Shown: piece by piece, positions 19,144 to 27,951 of the stretch
How the letters are laid out: every line of letters starts with the position of its first letter
Position numbering within the stretch: position 1 is the stretch's first letter
DNA from: Ancrocorticia populi
GTDB lineage: Bacteria; Actinomycetota; Actinomycetes; Actinomycetales; Actinomycetaceae
Assembly (NCBI RefSeq): GCF_003123745.1
Contig: NZ_QETB01000001.1
Location: 744,001-808,000 of the forward strand
Reading direction: 5' to 3'
Length of the DNA: 64,000 nucleotides
The notes under the pieces: generated by a model
What the model was told of the DNA's origin: nothing
Seen by the model: only the letters and a program-made list of their open reading frames with translations
Databases searched by the model: none
Program-made: the position numbers and the translations under genes

Positions 19144-20029
19144 GAGTTTGACCGTAGCGCATTTGGAACGCATTCGCCTCGATCTGGCATATGACGGCAG
19201 TCAATTTCACGGATGGGCGGGCCAGCCCGGGCTGCGGACCGTGGAAGGTGTGCTGGTGAAGGCGCTGGAGACACTGTTCCGGGAGCCGCTGGCCGTAACC
19301 GTGGCTGGGCGCACGGACGCCGGGGTACACGCGCGCGGGCAGGTGGTTCATGTGGATGTGGACTCTAAGATGCTGGCCGGGATGCCGGGCCGCTCGAACC
19401 GTGAGCCGTGCGAGGCGCTTGTAAGGCGCCTGAACGCATTGCTGGCGCGCGAATCAGGCGAACCAAAGGGGACGTCTGACGTGGTGGTCTATCGTGCCCG
19501 CGTGGTATTAGGGGAGTTTGACGCACGCTTTTCTGCGCTGCGGCGCACCTACACGTATCGGATATGCGACGAACCGGAGTATTGGGATCCGCTCCGTAGG
19601 CGGGACGTACTGTGGGTAGCTGAGCGGCTGGACGTGCCCGCCATGAACCGCGCAGCGGAGCGGCTGCTCGGCGAACATGATTTCATTTCCTATTGCAAGC
19701 CGCGCGAGGGCGCCACCACGGTTCGCGAACTTCAGCGTCTTGATGCGGTGCGGCGCGATAACCTTCTGGAGATCACTGCAACCGCCGATGCCTTTTGTCA
19801 CTCGATGGTGCGCACGCTCGTGGGCACCCTCCTGAAGGTGGGCAGCGGGAGCCGAGACGAGGAATGGCCGCGGCGGCGGCTGGACGAGCGCTTGCGTAAT
19901 GGCGAGGTGATCGTTGCCCCGCCACATCCACTCACCCTTCAGAGCGTCGACTATCCGGACAATGATCAGCTCGCGGCCCGCGCCGCCCAAACGCGGAACG
20001 TGCGGGGCCAGGAGGCGTGTGGCTGTTAA
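19142..20029 (+). CDS. truA: tRNA pseudouridine(38-40) synthase TruA
   Basis: Converts uridines 38-40 of the tRNA anticodon arm to pseudouridine. 295 residues. LDLAYDGSQFHGWAGQPGLRTVEG is the N-terminal block, and the catalytic Asp is D59 in GRTDAGVHARGQVVH. HDFISYCKPREG and FCHSMVRTLVGTLL are conserved later. ATG 19142 is chosen because it gives the normal N-terminus; longer in-frame starts lie inside the divergent ROK gene. No clear ribosome binding site is visible. Confidence 0.94.
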   Translation: MSLTVAHLERIRLDLAYDGSQFHGWAGQPGLRTVEGVLVKALETLFREPLAVTVAGRTDAGVHARGQVVHVDVDSKMLAGMPGRSNREPCEALVRRLNALLARESGEPKGTSDVVVYRARVVLGEFDARFSALRRTYTYRICDEPEYWDPLRRRDVLWVAERLDVPAMNRAAERLLGEHDFISYCKPREGATTVRELQRLDAVRRDNLLEITATADAFCHSMVRTLVGTLLKVGSGSRDEEWPRRRLDERLRNGEVIVAPPHPLTLQSVDYPDNDQLAARAAQTRNVRGQEACGC

Positions 20030-20059
20030 CTATGTGGCCGATTCCATGCCCCGTACCTT

Positions 20060-20088
20060 TTGACCGGACCGGGTATAGCAACTATTCT
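20060..20088 (+). promoter_or_regulatory. Promoter of rplM-rpsI
   Basis: TTGACC (20060-20065), 17 bases, TATTCT (20083-20088). The -35 matches five of six positions with ideal spacing. The transcript would have a leader of about 125 bases before rplM. Confidence 0.6.
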
Positions 20089-20221
20089 TAAATGTTGTTG
20101 TGCACACTGCTTCTTTGGTGTATTCCCACTCGCCAGAGCAGAGTCCAACAATTGACCCTTATCCTCTGGGACGCAATGCTTCATTTTCGCGTCCCTACAA
20201 CGAGAAACGAAGGCTACGCCC

Positions 20222-20665
20222 GTGCGCACGTATTCACCGAAGCCAGGCGACGTCGATACCAAGTGGTACATCATTGATGCCACCGATGTTGTCCTAGGCC
20301 GACTGGCAGCTCAGGTTGCCACCCTGCTCCGTGGGAAGCATAAGCCGACCTTCGCACCGCACGCCGACGGTGGCGATTACGTCATCGTCGTGAACGCAGA
20401 CAAAATTGCGTTGACCGGAAGCAAGCGCGAGCAGAAGTTCGCGTATCATCACTCCGGTTTCCCGGGCGGTCTGAAGGCCACCTCATACACCGAGCTGCTC
20501 GCCACCAATCCTGAAAAGGCTGTGGAGAAGGCAGTGGCAGGAATGCTCCCGAAGAACACCCTCGGACGCCAGCAGCTGGACAAGCTGAAGGTATACCGCG
20601 GCAGTGAGCATCCACACAAGGCCCAGCAGCCTGAGCCCTACACGCTCAAGAAGATTGCTCAGTGA
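20222..20665 (+). CDS. rplM: 50S ribosomal protein L13
   Basis: 147 residues from a [56 protein letters not shown] and [20 protein letters not shown] are conserved. L13 is an early assembly protein. Always paired with rpsI, as here. Confidence 0.98.
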   Translation: MRTYSPKPGDVDTKWYIIDATDVVLGRLAAQVATLLRGKHKPTFAPHADGGDYVIVVNADKIALTGSKREQKFAYHHSGFPGGLKATSYTELLATNPEKAVEKAVAGMLPKNTLGRQQLDKLKVYRGSEHPHKAQQPEPYTLKKIAQ

Positions 20666-20691
20666 GCCTTCCCGGAACAGGACGTTTAAAC

Positions 20692-21180
20692 ATGGCTGAG
20701 ACCACAATTGATACCGAGCTGGAAGATGAATTCTCCGGCTCATACACCTCGGAGACCGAGGCCGCCCAAACCGGTCAGGGTGCATCCCTGACCGCTCCAG
20801 GACAGGCCCTTGGCCGCCGCAAGCAGGCTGTTGCCCGCGTTCGTCTAGTCCCCGGCACAGGGGAGTGGAAGATCAACGGCCGCACCTTGGAGGATTACTT
20901 CCCGAACAAGCTGCATCGTCAGCTCGTGAACGATCCTTTCACCCTTCTTGATCTGGAAGGCCGCTTCGACGTTATTGCTCGCATTAACGGTGGCGGAATT
21001 TCCGGTCAGGCCGGCGCGCTTCGCTTGGGCATTGCCCGCGCCCTCAACGAGATCGATCGCGATAACAATCGCCCCGCTCTCAAGAAGGCCGGCTTCCTGA
21101 CCCGCGATGCTCGCGCAGTCGAGCGCAAGAAGGCTGGACTGAAGAAGGCCCGCAAGGCTTCGCAGTTCTCCAAGCGCTGA
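20692..21180 (+). CDS. rpsI: 30S ribosomal protein S9
   Basis: 162 residues from ATG 20692 ([14 protein letters not shown]), preceded by AGGAC. A GTG at 20662 that overlaps the rplM stop is an alternative. The first 45 residues are an acidic extension found in actinobacterial S9. The core [30 protein letters not shown] and C-terminal [12 protein letters not shown], which reaches the P-site tRNA, identify it. Confidence 0.96.
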   Translation: MAETTIDTELEDEFSGSYTSETEAAQTGQGASLTAPGQALGRRKQAVARVRLVPGTGEWKINGRTLEDYFPNKLHRQLVNDPFTLLDLEGRFDVIARINGGGISGQAGALRLGIARALNEIDRDNNRPALKKAGFLTRDARAVERKKAGLKKARKASQFSKR

Positions 21181-21210
21181 TCGATTTCGCGCAAGCGAGT
21201 TTATGCTCTC

Positions 21211-21242
21211 AAAATGAGGGGCTCTTCGGAGCCCCTCATTTT
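21211..21242 (+). terminator. Terminator after rpsI
   Basis: Perfect 14-base stem AAAATGAGGGGCTC (21211-21224) / GAGCCCCTCATTTT (21229-21242) with a stable TTCG tetraloop. The paired A and T runs make it work in both directions. Confidence 0.9.
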
Positions 21243-21250
21243 GTATGCTC

Positions 21251-21275
21251 ATCCCCGCCCGGGATTGCGTCATAT
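21251..21275 (-). repeat. Intergenic GACGCAA-motif repeat, copy 2 (inverted)
   Basis: Read on the minus strand: ATATGACGCAATCCCGGG followed by CGGGGAT. This is the inverted member of a set whose other copies are at 12213, 21376, 21416 and 23513. It lies just after the rpsI terminator. Confidence 0.5.
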
Positions 21276-21375
21276 GTGGCTTTTGTCGGCTCCGAAACCA
21301 CACCCACGCGGGCTCTCCTTGACCGAGGAGGATGATCGAGGGAGTAAACGTCGTCGCAGTTAAACTCACAACTAG

Positions 21376-21396
21376 AGATTTGGCGCAAAACCGCGG
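21376..21396 (+). repeat. Intergenic GACGCAA-motif repeat, copy 3
   Basis: AGATTTGGCGCAAAACCG then CGG. Forty bases before copy 4, in the gap upstream of glmM. Confidence 0.6.
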
Positions 21397-21415
21397 AATA
21401 GAAAGTGTTTCGTAG

Positions 21416-21443
21416 AGATCTGACGCAATCCCGGAGAGGGCGG
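21416..21443 (+). repeat. Intergenic GACGCAA-motif repeat, copy 4
   Basis: AGATCTGACGCAATCCCG then GAGAGGGCGG. It shares GAGAGGG with copy 1. With copies 2 and 3 it fills most of the 348-base gap between rpsI and glmM, which otherwise shows only the terminator. Confidence 0.6.
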
Positions 21444-21528
21444 AATTTACGACGCTGCCCATAAGTCGCGGCACCGAGCCTCCCACAAGTGCCATAATCA
21501 TGGGGTAACAGCTTCCGAGGAGGAATAT

Positions 21529-22878
21529 ATGCCCCGCTTGTTCGGCACCGATGGCGTCCGTGGCTTGGCCAATAAAGAGGTCACAGCGAATCTTGCACTA
21601 TCGCTTGGAGACGCGGCCGCCCGTGTCCTGACCAAGGAAACAGCCCCGGGCCGCCGGCCGCACGCGGTGATCGCGCGGGATACACGGGTTTCGGGGGCGA
21701 TGCTCGCGCAGGCCGTGGCCGCAGGGCTCGCTGCCGCGGGCGTGGATGTGGATCACGTGGATGTTCTCCCAACCCCAGGGCTCGCCTATCTGACGGCTAG
21801 CGCGGATGTGGATCTGGGGGTCGTGATCTCCGCCTCCCACAACCCGATGGAGGATAACGGGATCAAGTTCTTCGCACGCGGAGGCTTCAAGCTGGAGGAC
21901 GCCCTCGAAGATGAGATTGAGGGGTTGCTAGCCAAGACGTGGACCCGGCCGGTGGGTGAGGGCGTGGGACGCATTGAGAGCGCCGCCGAGACGGCCGATG
22001 AACGCTACATTACACATCTGGTGGACTCGATCGGGGTGTCTCTCGAATCCCTCAAGGTTGTTGTGGACTGTGCAAACGGTGCCACATCGCGTGTTGCCCC
22101 GGAGGCCTTGCGCCGCGCCGGCGCCGAAGTAGTTGTGATCAACGCTGAACCGGATGGCTATAACATCAATCTGCACTGCGGCTCCACCCATCCCGAACAG
22201 CTTCAGACGGCCGTGGTTGAGCACGGTGCCGATTTTGGAGTGGCGTTTGATGGCGACGCTGATCGTTGCCTCGCGGTAGACGCCAGCGGCACGCTCGTAG
22301 ACGGCGACCAAATCATGGGCCTTCTGGCCATCGCCCTCAAGGATGAGGGAAAGCTGGCGAATAACACGCTGGTTGTCACCGTCATGTCCAATCTGGGCCT
22401 CATTCTGGCTATGAAGGACGCGGGCATCGAAACCGTGCAGACTGGCGTGGGCGATCGCTACGTGCTCGAGGCGATGCGAGCTGGCGGGTTCGTTCTGGGC
22501 GGCGAACAGTCCGGTCACATCATTGCGCTAGATCACGCGACCACCGGCGATGGCACTCTGACTGCCCTGCTTTTGGCTGAACGCGTGGTGCGCTCCGGTA
22601 AGCCGCTGGCCGAGCTGGCTTCAGTGGTGACTCGCCTTCCGCAAACCCTCATCAACGTCCCCAATGTAGACAAGCGGGCTGCCGCAAAAGACACCGAGCT
22701 GGCCGCCGCGGTTGCAGCCGCAGAGGTTCGGCTGGGCCGTACCGGACGCGTGCTGCTGCGCCCCTCGGGAACGGAACCGCTGGTGCGCGTGATGGTGGAG
22801 GCCGCTACCCAAGCCGAAGCGGACGAAGTGGCTTCCTCGCTCGCTGGGGTAGTGAAAGACCGGTTGTCCCTCAGTTAA
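21529..22878 (+). CDS. glmM: Phosphoglucosamine mutase GlmM
   Basis: Converts glucosamine 6-phosphate to glucosamine 1-phosphate for UDP-GlcNAc and cell-wall synthesis. 449 residues. LFGTDGVRGLANKE starts the protein, the phospho-acceptor is S103 in ISASHNPMEDNGIKFF, the metal loop is FDGDADRCLAVD, and the phosphate-binding RPSGTEPLVRVMVE is near the end. GlmS, the preceding pathway step, is at 24572. Its stop overlaps the dedA start. Confidence 0.98.
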   Translation: MPRLFGTDGVRGLANKEVTANLALSLGDAAARVLTKETAPGRRPHAVIARDTRVSGAMLAQAVAAGLAAAGVDVDHVDVLPTPGLAYLTASADVDLGVVISASHNPMEDNGIKFFARGGFKLEDALEDEIEGLLAKTWTRPVGEGVGRIESAAETADERYITHLVDSIGVSLESLKVVVDCANGATSRVAPEALRRAGAEVVVINAEPDGYNINLHCGSTHPEQLQTAVVEHGADFGVAFDGDADRCLAVDASGTLVDGDQIMGLLAIALKDEGKLANNTLVVTVMSNLGLILAMKDAGIETVQTGVGDRYVLEAMRAGGFVLGGEQSGHIIALDHATTGDGTLTALLLAERVVRSGKPLAELASVVTRLPQTLINVPNVDKRAAAKDTELAAAVAAAEVRLGRTGRVLLRPSGTEPLVRVMVEAATQAEADEVASSLAGVVKDRLSLS

Positions 22879-23465
22879 TGGAGGAATGGCTCCTTGAGTC
22901 CGCGGGTTCACCGTGGGCCCTTCCACTTTTGTGGCTTCTTGTTGTTGGCGATGGCGTAATCCCAGCGGTGCCCTCAGAGGTATTCCTCATCTCGCTGGCG
23001 TCTTTGGCAGTCCAGGGAGAGGGTGTACCTCTTGCGGGTTTGGCCGCTGTTGCATTTTTCGGTGCCTTCGTGGGGGAGAACATCGCGTATAGCATCGGCG
23101 CGCTGATCCCGATAGACCGGATGAAGTACTTCAACGAAGGCTCGGGGCACCGGCGCGTCCGGATGGTTCGTGATCGGTTGCGCACGCACGGCTCCGCCTA
23201 TATTCTCGCAGCTCGGTTTATCCCCGGCGTACGCGTAGTTGTGAACATCAGCGTGGGCGCTGCCGGCTTCCCCCGCTCTCGTTTCATGGGTCTGGCTGCC
23301 GCCACCTCCGCGTTGTGGACCGCGTACATGATCGCGATGGGTGCGGGCGCGGGACACCTGTTTTCCGGGCAGCCGTTGCTTTCCGTTGTGGTGGGGATTG
23401 TGGCGGGCACGGCCATTGGTATGGTGCTTGATCGGGTGCTTTCGCGCCGGACAGGCTCCGAGTAG
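22878..23465 (+). CDS. DedA/VTT-family membrane protein
   Basis: 195 residues with several hydrophobic segments. PAVPSEVFLISLASLAV and the motif ILAARFIPGVRVVVNISVGAAGFPRSRFMG are typical of DedA proteins, which include lipid flippases or transporters needed for envelope homeostasis (family knowledge). Translationally coupled to glmM (TAATG). The precise substrate is unknown. Confidence 0.88.
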   Translation: MEEWLLESAGSPWALPLLWLLVVGDGVIPAVPSEVFLISLASLAVQGEGVPLAGLAAVAFFGAFVGENIAYSIGALIPIDRMKYFNEGSGHRRVRMVRDRLRTHGSAYILAARFIPGVRVVVNISVGAAGFPRSRFMGLAAATSALWTAYMIAMGAGAGHLFSGQPLLSVVVGIVAGTAIGMVLDRVLSRRTGSE

Positions 23466-23512
23466 TGGTGGTTGCTTCCCGCAGGTTGACGCAACCTCAC
23501 ACAACCCGCTGT

Positions 23513-23541
23513 AGATTTGACGCAAAACCGAGGGCGGGGCG
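23513..23541 (+). repeat. Intergenic GACGCAA-motif repeat, copy 5
   Basis: AGATTTGACGCAAAACCG then AGGGCGGGGCG, in the 77-base gap between the convergent dedA and coaA genes. A shorter GGTTGACGCAACC lies 25 bases to its left (23484-23496). The end of this copy almost touches the coaA stop codon. Confidence 0.6.
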
Positions 23542-23542
23542 C

Positions 23543-24478
23543 TTACAACTTGCGGAGAAGTACCTCAGAAATCGTGTGGTCGCTCCCCTTGCGCAGAACA
23601 ATATCGGCCCGTGAGCGGGTGGGCTCAATGTTATCGAGAAGATTCGGTAGATTCACGGTGTTCCAGACGTTGTGCGCGTAGGCGGCCAATTCATCATCGG
23701 GCATAAAAGCGAACTTGTAGAAGTAAGCCTCAGGCTTGGTGAAGGCGAGTTTGCGCAGCTTGAAGATGCGCTCGAGGTACCAACGCTGTATATCCTCGGC
23801 CGTGGCGTCCACGTAGATGGATAGATCAAAGAAATCGGAGACGGCGTAGAGCTCGCGAGTGGAGGTCACGCGCGCGGGCTGAAGGACGTTGAGTCCCTCG
23901 ATGATGAGGATATCCGGGTGATTGACGGTCTGAAGCGCGCCGGGGATGATGTCATAGGTGACGTGATCGTAGACCGGAGCACTCACTTGGGCCGCGCCGG
24001 CTTTGATCTGCTGGAGGAATGCCATGAGGGCAGCGCGATCGTAAGATTCGGGGAAACCCTTGCGGTCCATGATGCCGCGTTCTTCGAGAACCGAGTTGGG
24101 GAAGAGGAATCCATCGGTAGTCACTAGGTCCACTTTGGGAGTGGCGGGCCAGCGCCGCAGGAGCTCGCGCAAGAGCCGTGAGGTGGTGGACTTACCTACG
24201 GCCACAGAGCCGGCCACGGCGATGACGAAAGGCGTGCGCTGCTCGCGAACCCTGAGGAACTCGGAGGTACGGGTGTGGAGGCGCCCAACCTCGGCCGTGT
24301 ACATCTGAAGGAGTGCCGAAAGGGGGCGGTAAACCGCATCCGCCTCGGCCAGATCGATAGGGTCACCGAGCGCGGAGAGCCGCCGAATGTCTGAATGGGT
24401 CAGTGGTAGCGGGGTGGATTGCGCCAGAGCGCTCCACTGCTCGTGAGAGAAACTCAGCACGTGATTTGCCGTCTCCAT
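23543..24478 (-). CDS. coaA: Pantothenate kinase type I
   Basis: Phosphorylates pantothenate, the first step of coenzyme A synthesis. 311 residues, the normal length. P-loop GSVAVGKS at residues 90-97, then TTDGFLFPNSVLEERGIMDRKGFPESYD, PVYDHVTYDIIPG and IIEGLNVLQ, all characteristic of the prokaryotic type I enzyme. Divergent from glmS across a 93-base gap. Confidence 0.97.
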   Translation of the reverse strand: METANHVLSFSHEQWSALAQSTPLPLTHSDIRRLSALGDPIDLAEADAVYRPLSALLQMYTAEVGRLHTRTSEFLRVREQRTPFVIAVAGSVAVGKSTTSRLLRELLRRWPATPKVDLVTTDGFLFPNSVLEERGIMDRKGFPESYDRAALMAFLQQIKAGAAQVSAPVYDHVTYDIIPGALQTVNHPDILIIEGLNVLQPARVTSTRELYAVSDFFDLSIYVDATAEDIQRWYLERIFKLRKLAFTKPEAYFYKFAFMPDDELAAYAHNVWNTVNLPNLLDNIEPTRSRADIVLRKGSDHTISEVLLRKL

Positions 24479-24532
24479 ATCGTGTAACTTTACGGGGTGC
24501 TGCGAGGCTTTGCTTGGAAAACCATCTGCTGT

Positions 24533-24565
24533 GTTAGCCGACTAACGGGTTCGGGCCGCTAGAAT
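24533..24565 (+). promoter_or_regulatory. glmS promoter with a small palindrome
   Basis: A -10 box TAGAAT (24560-24565) ends 6 bases before the glmS ATG, so the transcript is probably leaderless. Just upstream is the inverted repeat GTTAG-CCGA-CTAAC (24533-24546) where a -35 would be, a possible operator. There is no glmS ribozyme; none fits in this short gap. Confidence 0.45.
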
Positions 24566-24571
24566 GTGAGC

Positions 24572-26431
24572 ATGTGCGGAATTGTTGGATATGTAGGGCC
24601 GCAGGCCCCCTCAAACAGACCACTTGACGTTGTGTTGGAGGGCCTTTCGAGGCTCGAATACCGCGGCTACGATTCGGCGGGCGTTGCCCTAGCCGGAAAA
24701 GATGGCATGCACGTGGCCAAGCGCGCCGGACGCTTGGATAACCTGCGCCAAGAGCTCGCGGATCATTCGGCGCCTCCAGCAACCACGGCAATCGGCCACA
24801 CGCGGTGGGCCACCCACGGCGGACCCACCGATAACAACGCCCATCCACATGTCAGCTTCGACGGCCGGGTTGCCGTGGTCCACAACGGCATCATTGAGAA
24901 CTACCGGGAGTTGGCAGAAGAGCTCGCTGATCGTGGTGTCTCTGTCACCTCCCAGACGGACACGGAAATTGCGGCTCATCACCTAGCTCTTCTGCTCGAG
25001 GATGGTGCGGATCTGCTTGACGCCATGTGCACGCTGGCCCGCCGCCTCGAAGGCTCCTTCACCCTCGTGGCTCTTGATGGCCAGAACCCCGAGGCGATCG
25101 TGGCAGCCCGCCGTAACTCGCCCCTTGTGGTGGGACTGGGAGACGGAGAGAACTTCCTCGGCTCCGATGTAGCGGCGTTCGTGGGGCAGACCCGCCGCGC
25201 CCTTGAGCTTGGTCAGGACCGCATCGTCAAGGTCAGCTCCAACAACGTAGATGTGGTGGACTTCGAGGGCCAGCCTCAGGAGGGCCATCCCTTCGAGGTG
25301 GACTGGGACGTTAACGCCGCAGTTAAGGGCGGCTATGACACCTTCATGGATAAAGAAATCCACGAAGAGCCCATGGCGGTAGCCGAAACGCTGCGCGGCC
25401 GTACTTCCCCCAGCGGCCGCCTGATGCTGGACGAGATGCGGATCGGCGAATCCGTACTCCGGAGCATCGACAAAATCATCGTGGTTGCCTGCGGTACGGC
25501 AGCGTATGCCGGCCACGTGGCCAAGTACGCGATCGAGCACTGGTGCCGCATCCCTGTGGAAGTGGAGCTGGCCCACGAATTCCGCTATCGCGACCCGGTA
25601 GTGAACGAGAAAACCCTTGTGGTGGCCATCTCACAGTCCGGTGAAACAATGGATACCCTCATGGGAATCCGCCACGCCCGCGAGCAGGGTTCGAAAGTCC
25701 TCGCGATCGTCAACACGCACGGTTCCACGATCGCCCGCGAATCGGATGCGGTGCTCTACACGCACGCTGGCCCAGAGGTGGCCGTGGCCTCCACGAAGGC
25801 GTTCATCGCTCAGATCACCGCGTGCTACCTGCTGGGCCTGTATCTGGCGGAGCTGCGCGGCAACAAGTACGAGGATGAGGTGGCCACGTACCTGGACGAG
25901 TTGGGGAAGATGCCCGGCCGTATCGAAGAGGTACTGGAGTCCGAAGAGGATATTCGGGAGTTCGCCCGTTCGCTCGCGGACGCTACCTCTGTCCTGTTCC
26001 TCGGTCGCCACGTGGGATATCCGGTAGCGATGGAGGGCGCGCTCAAGCTGAAGGAGCTCGCCTACATACACGCGGAAGGCTTTGCGGCTGGCGAGCTCAA
26101 GCACGGCCCGATCGCCCTCATCGAGCAGGATCTGCCCGTTTTCGTAATTGTCCCGACCCCACGCCGCCCACTCCTTCACTCGAAGGTAATCTCCAACCTG
26201 CAGGAGGTCCGCGCCCGGGGTGCCCGCGCCATCGCCATCGCGGAAGAAGGGGATACCGAGGCCGAAGCATATGCAGAGAAGGTGTTCTGGGTTCCGCGCA
26301 CCACGCCAACCCTCATGATGCCGCTGGTCACGGTAGTGCCGCTGCAGATCTTTGCTAGCGAGCTGGCGCGAGTCAAGGGCTATGACGTTGATAAGCCCCG
26401 AAACCTCGCCAAGTCGGTCACGGTGGAGTAG
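24572..26431 (+). CDS. glmS: Glutamine--fructose-6-phosphate aminotransferase GlmS
   Basis: Makes glucosamine 6-phosphate from fructose 6-phosphate and glutamine. 619 residues. ATG 24572 is chosen because it places the nucleophile Cys directly after Met (MCGIVGYVG); a GTG two codons earlier would block this. The glutaminase domain (1-240) has RWATHGGPTDNNAHPH. Two SIS domains follow, with VVAISQSGETMDTL and ASTKAFIAQ, and the end LAKSVTVE is conserved. nnr begins two bases after the stop. Confidence 0.98.
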   Translation: MCGIVGYVGPQAPSNRPLDVVLEGLSRLEYRGYDSAGVALAGKDGMHVAKRAGRLDNLRQELADHSAPPATTAIGHTRWATHGGPTDNNAHPHVSFDGRVAVVHNGIIENYRELAEELADRGVSVTSQTDTEIAAHHLALLLEDGADLLDAMCTLARRLEGSFTLVALDGQNPEAIVAARRNSPLVVGLGDGENFLGSDVAAFVGQTRRALELGQDRIVKVSSNNVDVVDFEGQPQEGHPFEVDWDVNAAVKGGYDTFMDKEIHEEPMAVAETLRGRTSPSGRLMLDEMRIGESVLRSIDKIIVVACGTAAYAGHVAKYAIEHWCRIPVEVELAHEFRYRDPVVNEKTLVVAISQSGETMDTLMGIRHAREQGSKVLAIVNTHGSTIARESDAVLYTHAGPEVAVASTKAFIAQITACYLLGLYLAELRGNKYEDEVATYLDELGKMPGRIEEVLESEEDIREFARSLADATSVLFLGRHVGYPVAMEGALKLKELAYIHAEGFAAGELKHGPIALIEQDLPVFVIVPTPRRPLLHSKVISNLQEVRARGARAIAIAEEGDTEAEAYAEKVFWVPRTTPTLMMPLVTVVPLQIFASELARVKGYDVDKPRNLAKSVTVE

Positions 26432-26433
26432 CC

Positions 26434-27951
26434 ATGTTACGTGCATACAGAAGTGACGATGTTCGCCAAGCCGAGGCTCCACTCCTAGAACGTGGTGTGC
26501 CGCTGATGGATCGCGCGGCCGCGGCCCTTGCTACTGAAGTGATCCGGCGGGTCCGCGCCCTCGGCAACCGGGTTCCGGGCACTGAGGTGCTCGGGCTGGT
26601 TGGCAGCGGAAATAACGGCGGCGACGTCCTGTTCGCGCTGGCTCGTTTGGCCCGGCGTGGTGTGTCCGCCTCGGCGATCTTGACCGGAACGCCACACGCC
26701 GCAGGATACGCGGCCGCTTCCCGGGCGGGAGTCCGTTTCGCGGATGCTGGAACCTTGCGCAGTCTGGCCGAATCTGCCGAGGTGTGGATTGACGGCCTAG
26801 TTGGGATCGGCGCCCGTGGCCCGCTGCGTGAGCCGGCGTTGGAAATTGTGCGCGAGTTAGAGGAAGTGCGAGTTGGTAGGCCCGTTGAGCCGTTAGTTAT
26901 TGCTGCGGATCTTCCGTCCGGAATTGGGGCCGACGACGGCACGGTCCCCGGCCTTGCCCTGCGCGCGAATGTCACTGTGACGATGGGGATCGCAAAACCC
27001 GGCCTAGTGCTGGATCCCGGGCGCAGATACGCGGGTGAGATCGTTCAGGTTCCGTTAGGTCTCGAAGAGTTTCTGCCCAGCGAGCCCGCACTGCTGTCCG
27101 TAGGTGCTCGCGACATCGCGGACATGTGGGACGTTCCCGGTCCAGATTCGCATAAGTACAGCCGTGGGGTTGTGGGAGTCATGACGGGATCGCTCCGCTA
27201 CCCAGGCGCGGCGCTGCTTTCTACCAGCGCCGCCCTCGCGGGAGGAGCCGGCATGGTGCGCTATGCCGGCCCGCGGGAGACATCTCGCCTCGTGGTGAGC
27301 CAACACCCTGAGATTGTGACCGATATGGGACGCGTTCAGGCGTGGGTGCTCGGGTCGGGTGTGAATATGGATGATCCCGAGGCAGCAAGTGAGGTGGCGC
27401 GCCGTCTTCAGGAATCCATCACTGCGGGCATTCCCGTGGTACTTGACGCCGGGGCCATCACCCTTCTAGGTAGCATCGATGTCCCTTCAACAGTGGTGAT
27501 CACCCCGCACGCCGGCGAACTAGCTGAGCTGCTAGCTGCCCGCGGGGAGCCGTTGAGCCGCGAGGAAATCGCAGCGGCCCCGTCTCGCGCCGCACGCCTT
27601 GCCGCTACATTAACGGGGGCTACCGTACTTCTTAAAGGATCGGTGGATGTGGCCTGCGCTCCGGACGATCCACTGTGGGCTCAGGGTGGAGCGGCCGGAT
27701 GGCGTGCCACCGCAGGAGCCGGCGATGTGCTGGCGGGCCTGCTCGGATCCATCTTGGCCCAGTGGGGCGATGAGCTTGCCGATCTAGGCAAGGGACATGG
27801 GATACCCGCACGTCTAGCCGCTGCGGCAAGTTATATTCATGGCCGGGCAGCGGCCATCGCGTACGGCACTGGCAGGCCCATCGTGGCCAGCGAGATTGCT
27901 GGCGCGATTCCGCAGGCTATTGGAGAGGCTCTGGCGAGCACCGGTGAGTGA
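26434..27951 (+). CDS. nnr: Bifunctional NAD(P)H-hydrate epimerase / dehydratase
   Basis: Repairs hydrated NADH and NADPH. 505 residues with two domains: the YjeF_N epimerase (about 1-215; VLGLVGSGNNGGDVLFALARLA and DLPSGIGADDG) and the ADP/ATP-dependent dehydratase (about 225-500; GVMTGSLRYPGAALLSTSAAL, VITPHAGELAELL and ATAGAGDVLAGLLGSIL). The end overlaps the alr start by eight bases. Confidence 0.96.
   Translation: MLRAYRSDDVRQAEAPLLERGVPLMDRAAAALATEVIRRVRALGNRVPGTEVLGLVGSGNNGGDVLFALARLARRGVSASAILTGTPHAAGYAAASRAGVRFADAGTLRSLAESAEVWIDGLVGIGARGPLREPALEIVRELEEVRVGRPVEPLVIAADLPSGIGADDGTVPGLALRANVTVTMGIAKPGLVLDPGRRYAGEIVQVPLGLEEFLPSEPALLSVGARDIADMWDVPGPDSHKYSRGVVGVMTGSLRYPGAALLSTSAALAGGAGMVRYAGPRETSRLVVSQHPEIVTDMGRVQAWVLGSGVNMDDPEAASEVARRLQESITAGIPVVLDAGAITLLGSIDVPSTVVITPHAGELAELLAARGEPLSREEIAAAPSRAARLAATLTGATVLLKGSVDVACAPDDPLWAQGGAAGWRATAGAGDVLAGLLGSILAQWGDELADLGKGHGIPARLAAAASYIHGRAAAIAYGTGRPIVASEIAGAIPQAIGEALASTGE

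Noticed and set aside
24479-24571. A glmS ribozyme upstream of glmS
   Set aside because: The gap to coaA is only 93 bases and a -10 box ends 6 bases before the ATG, which leaves no room for the ribozyme.
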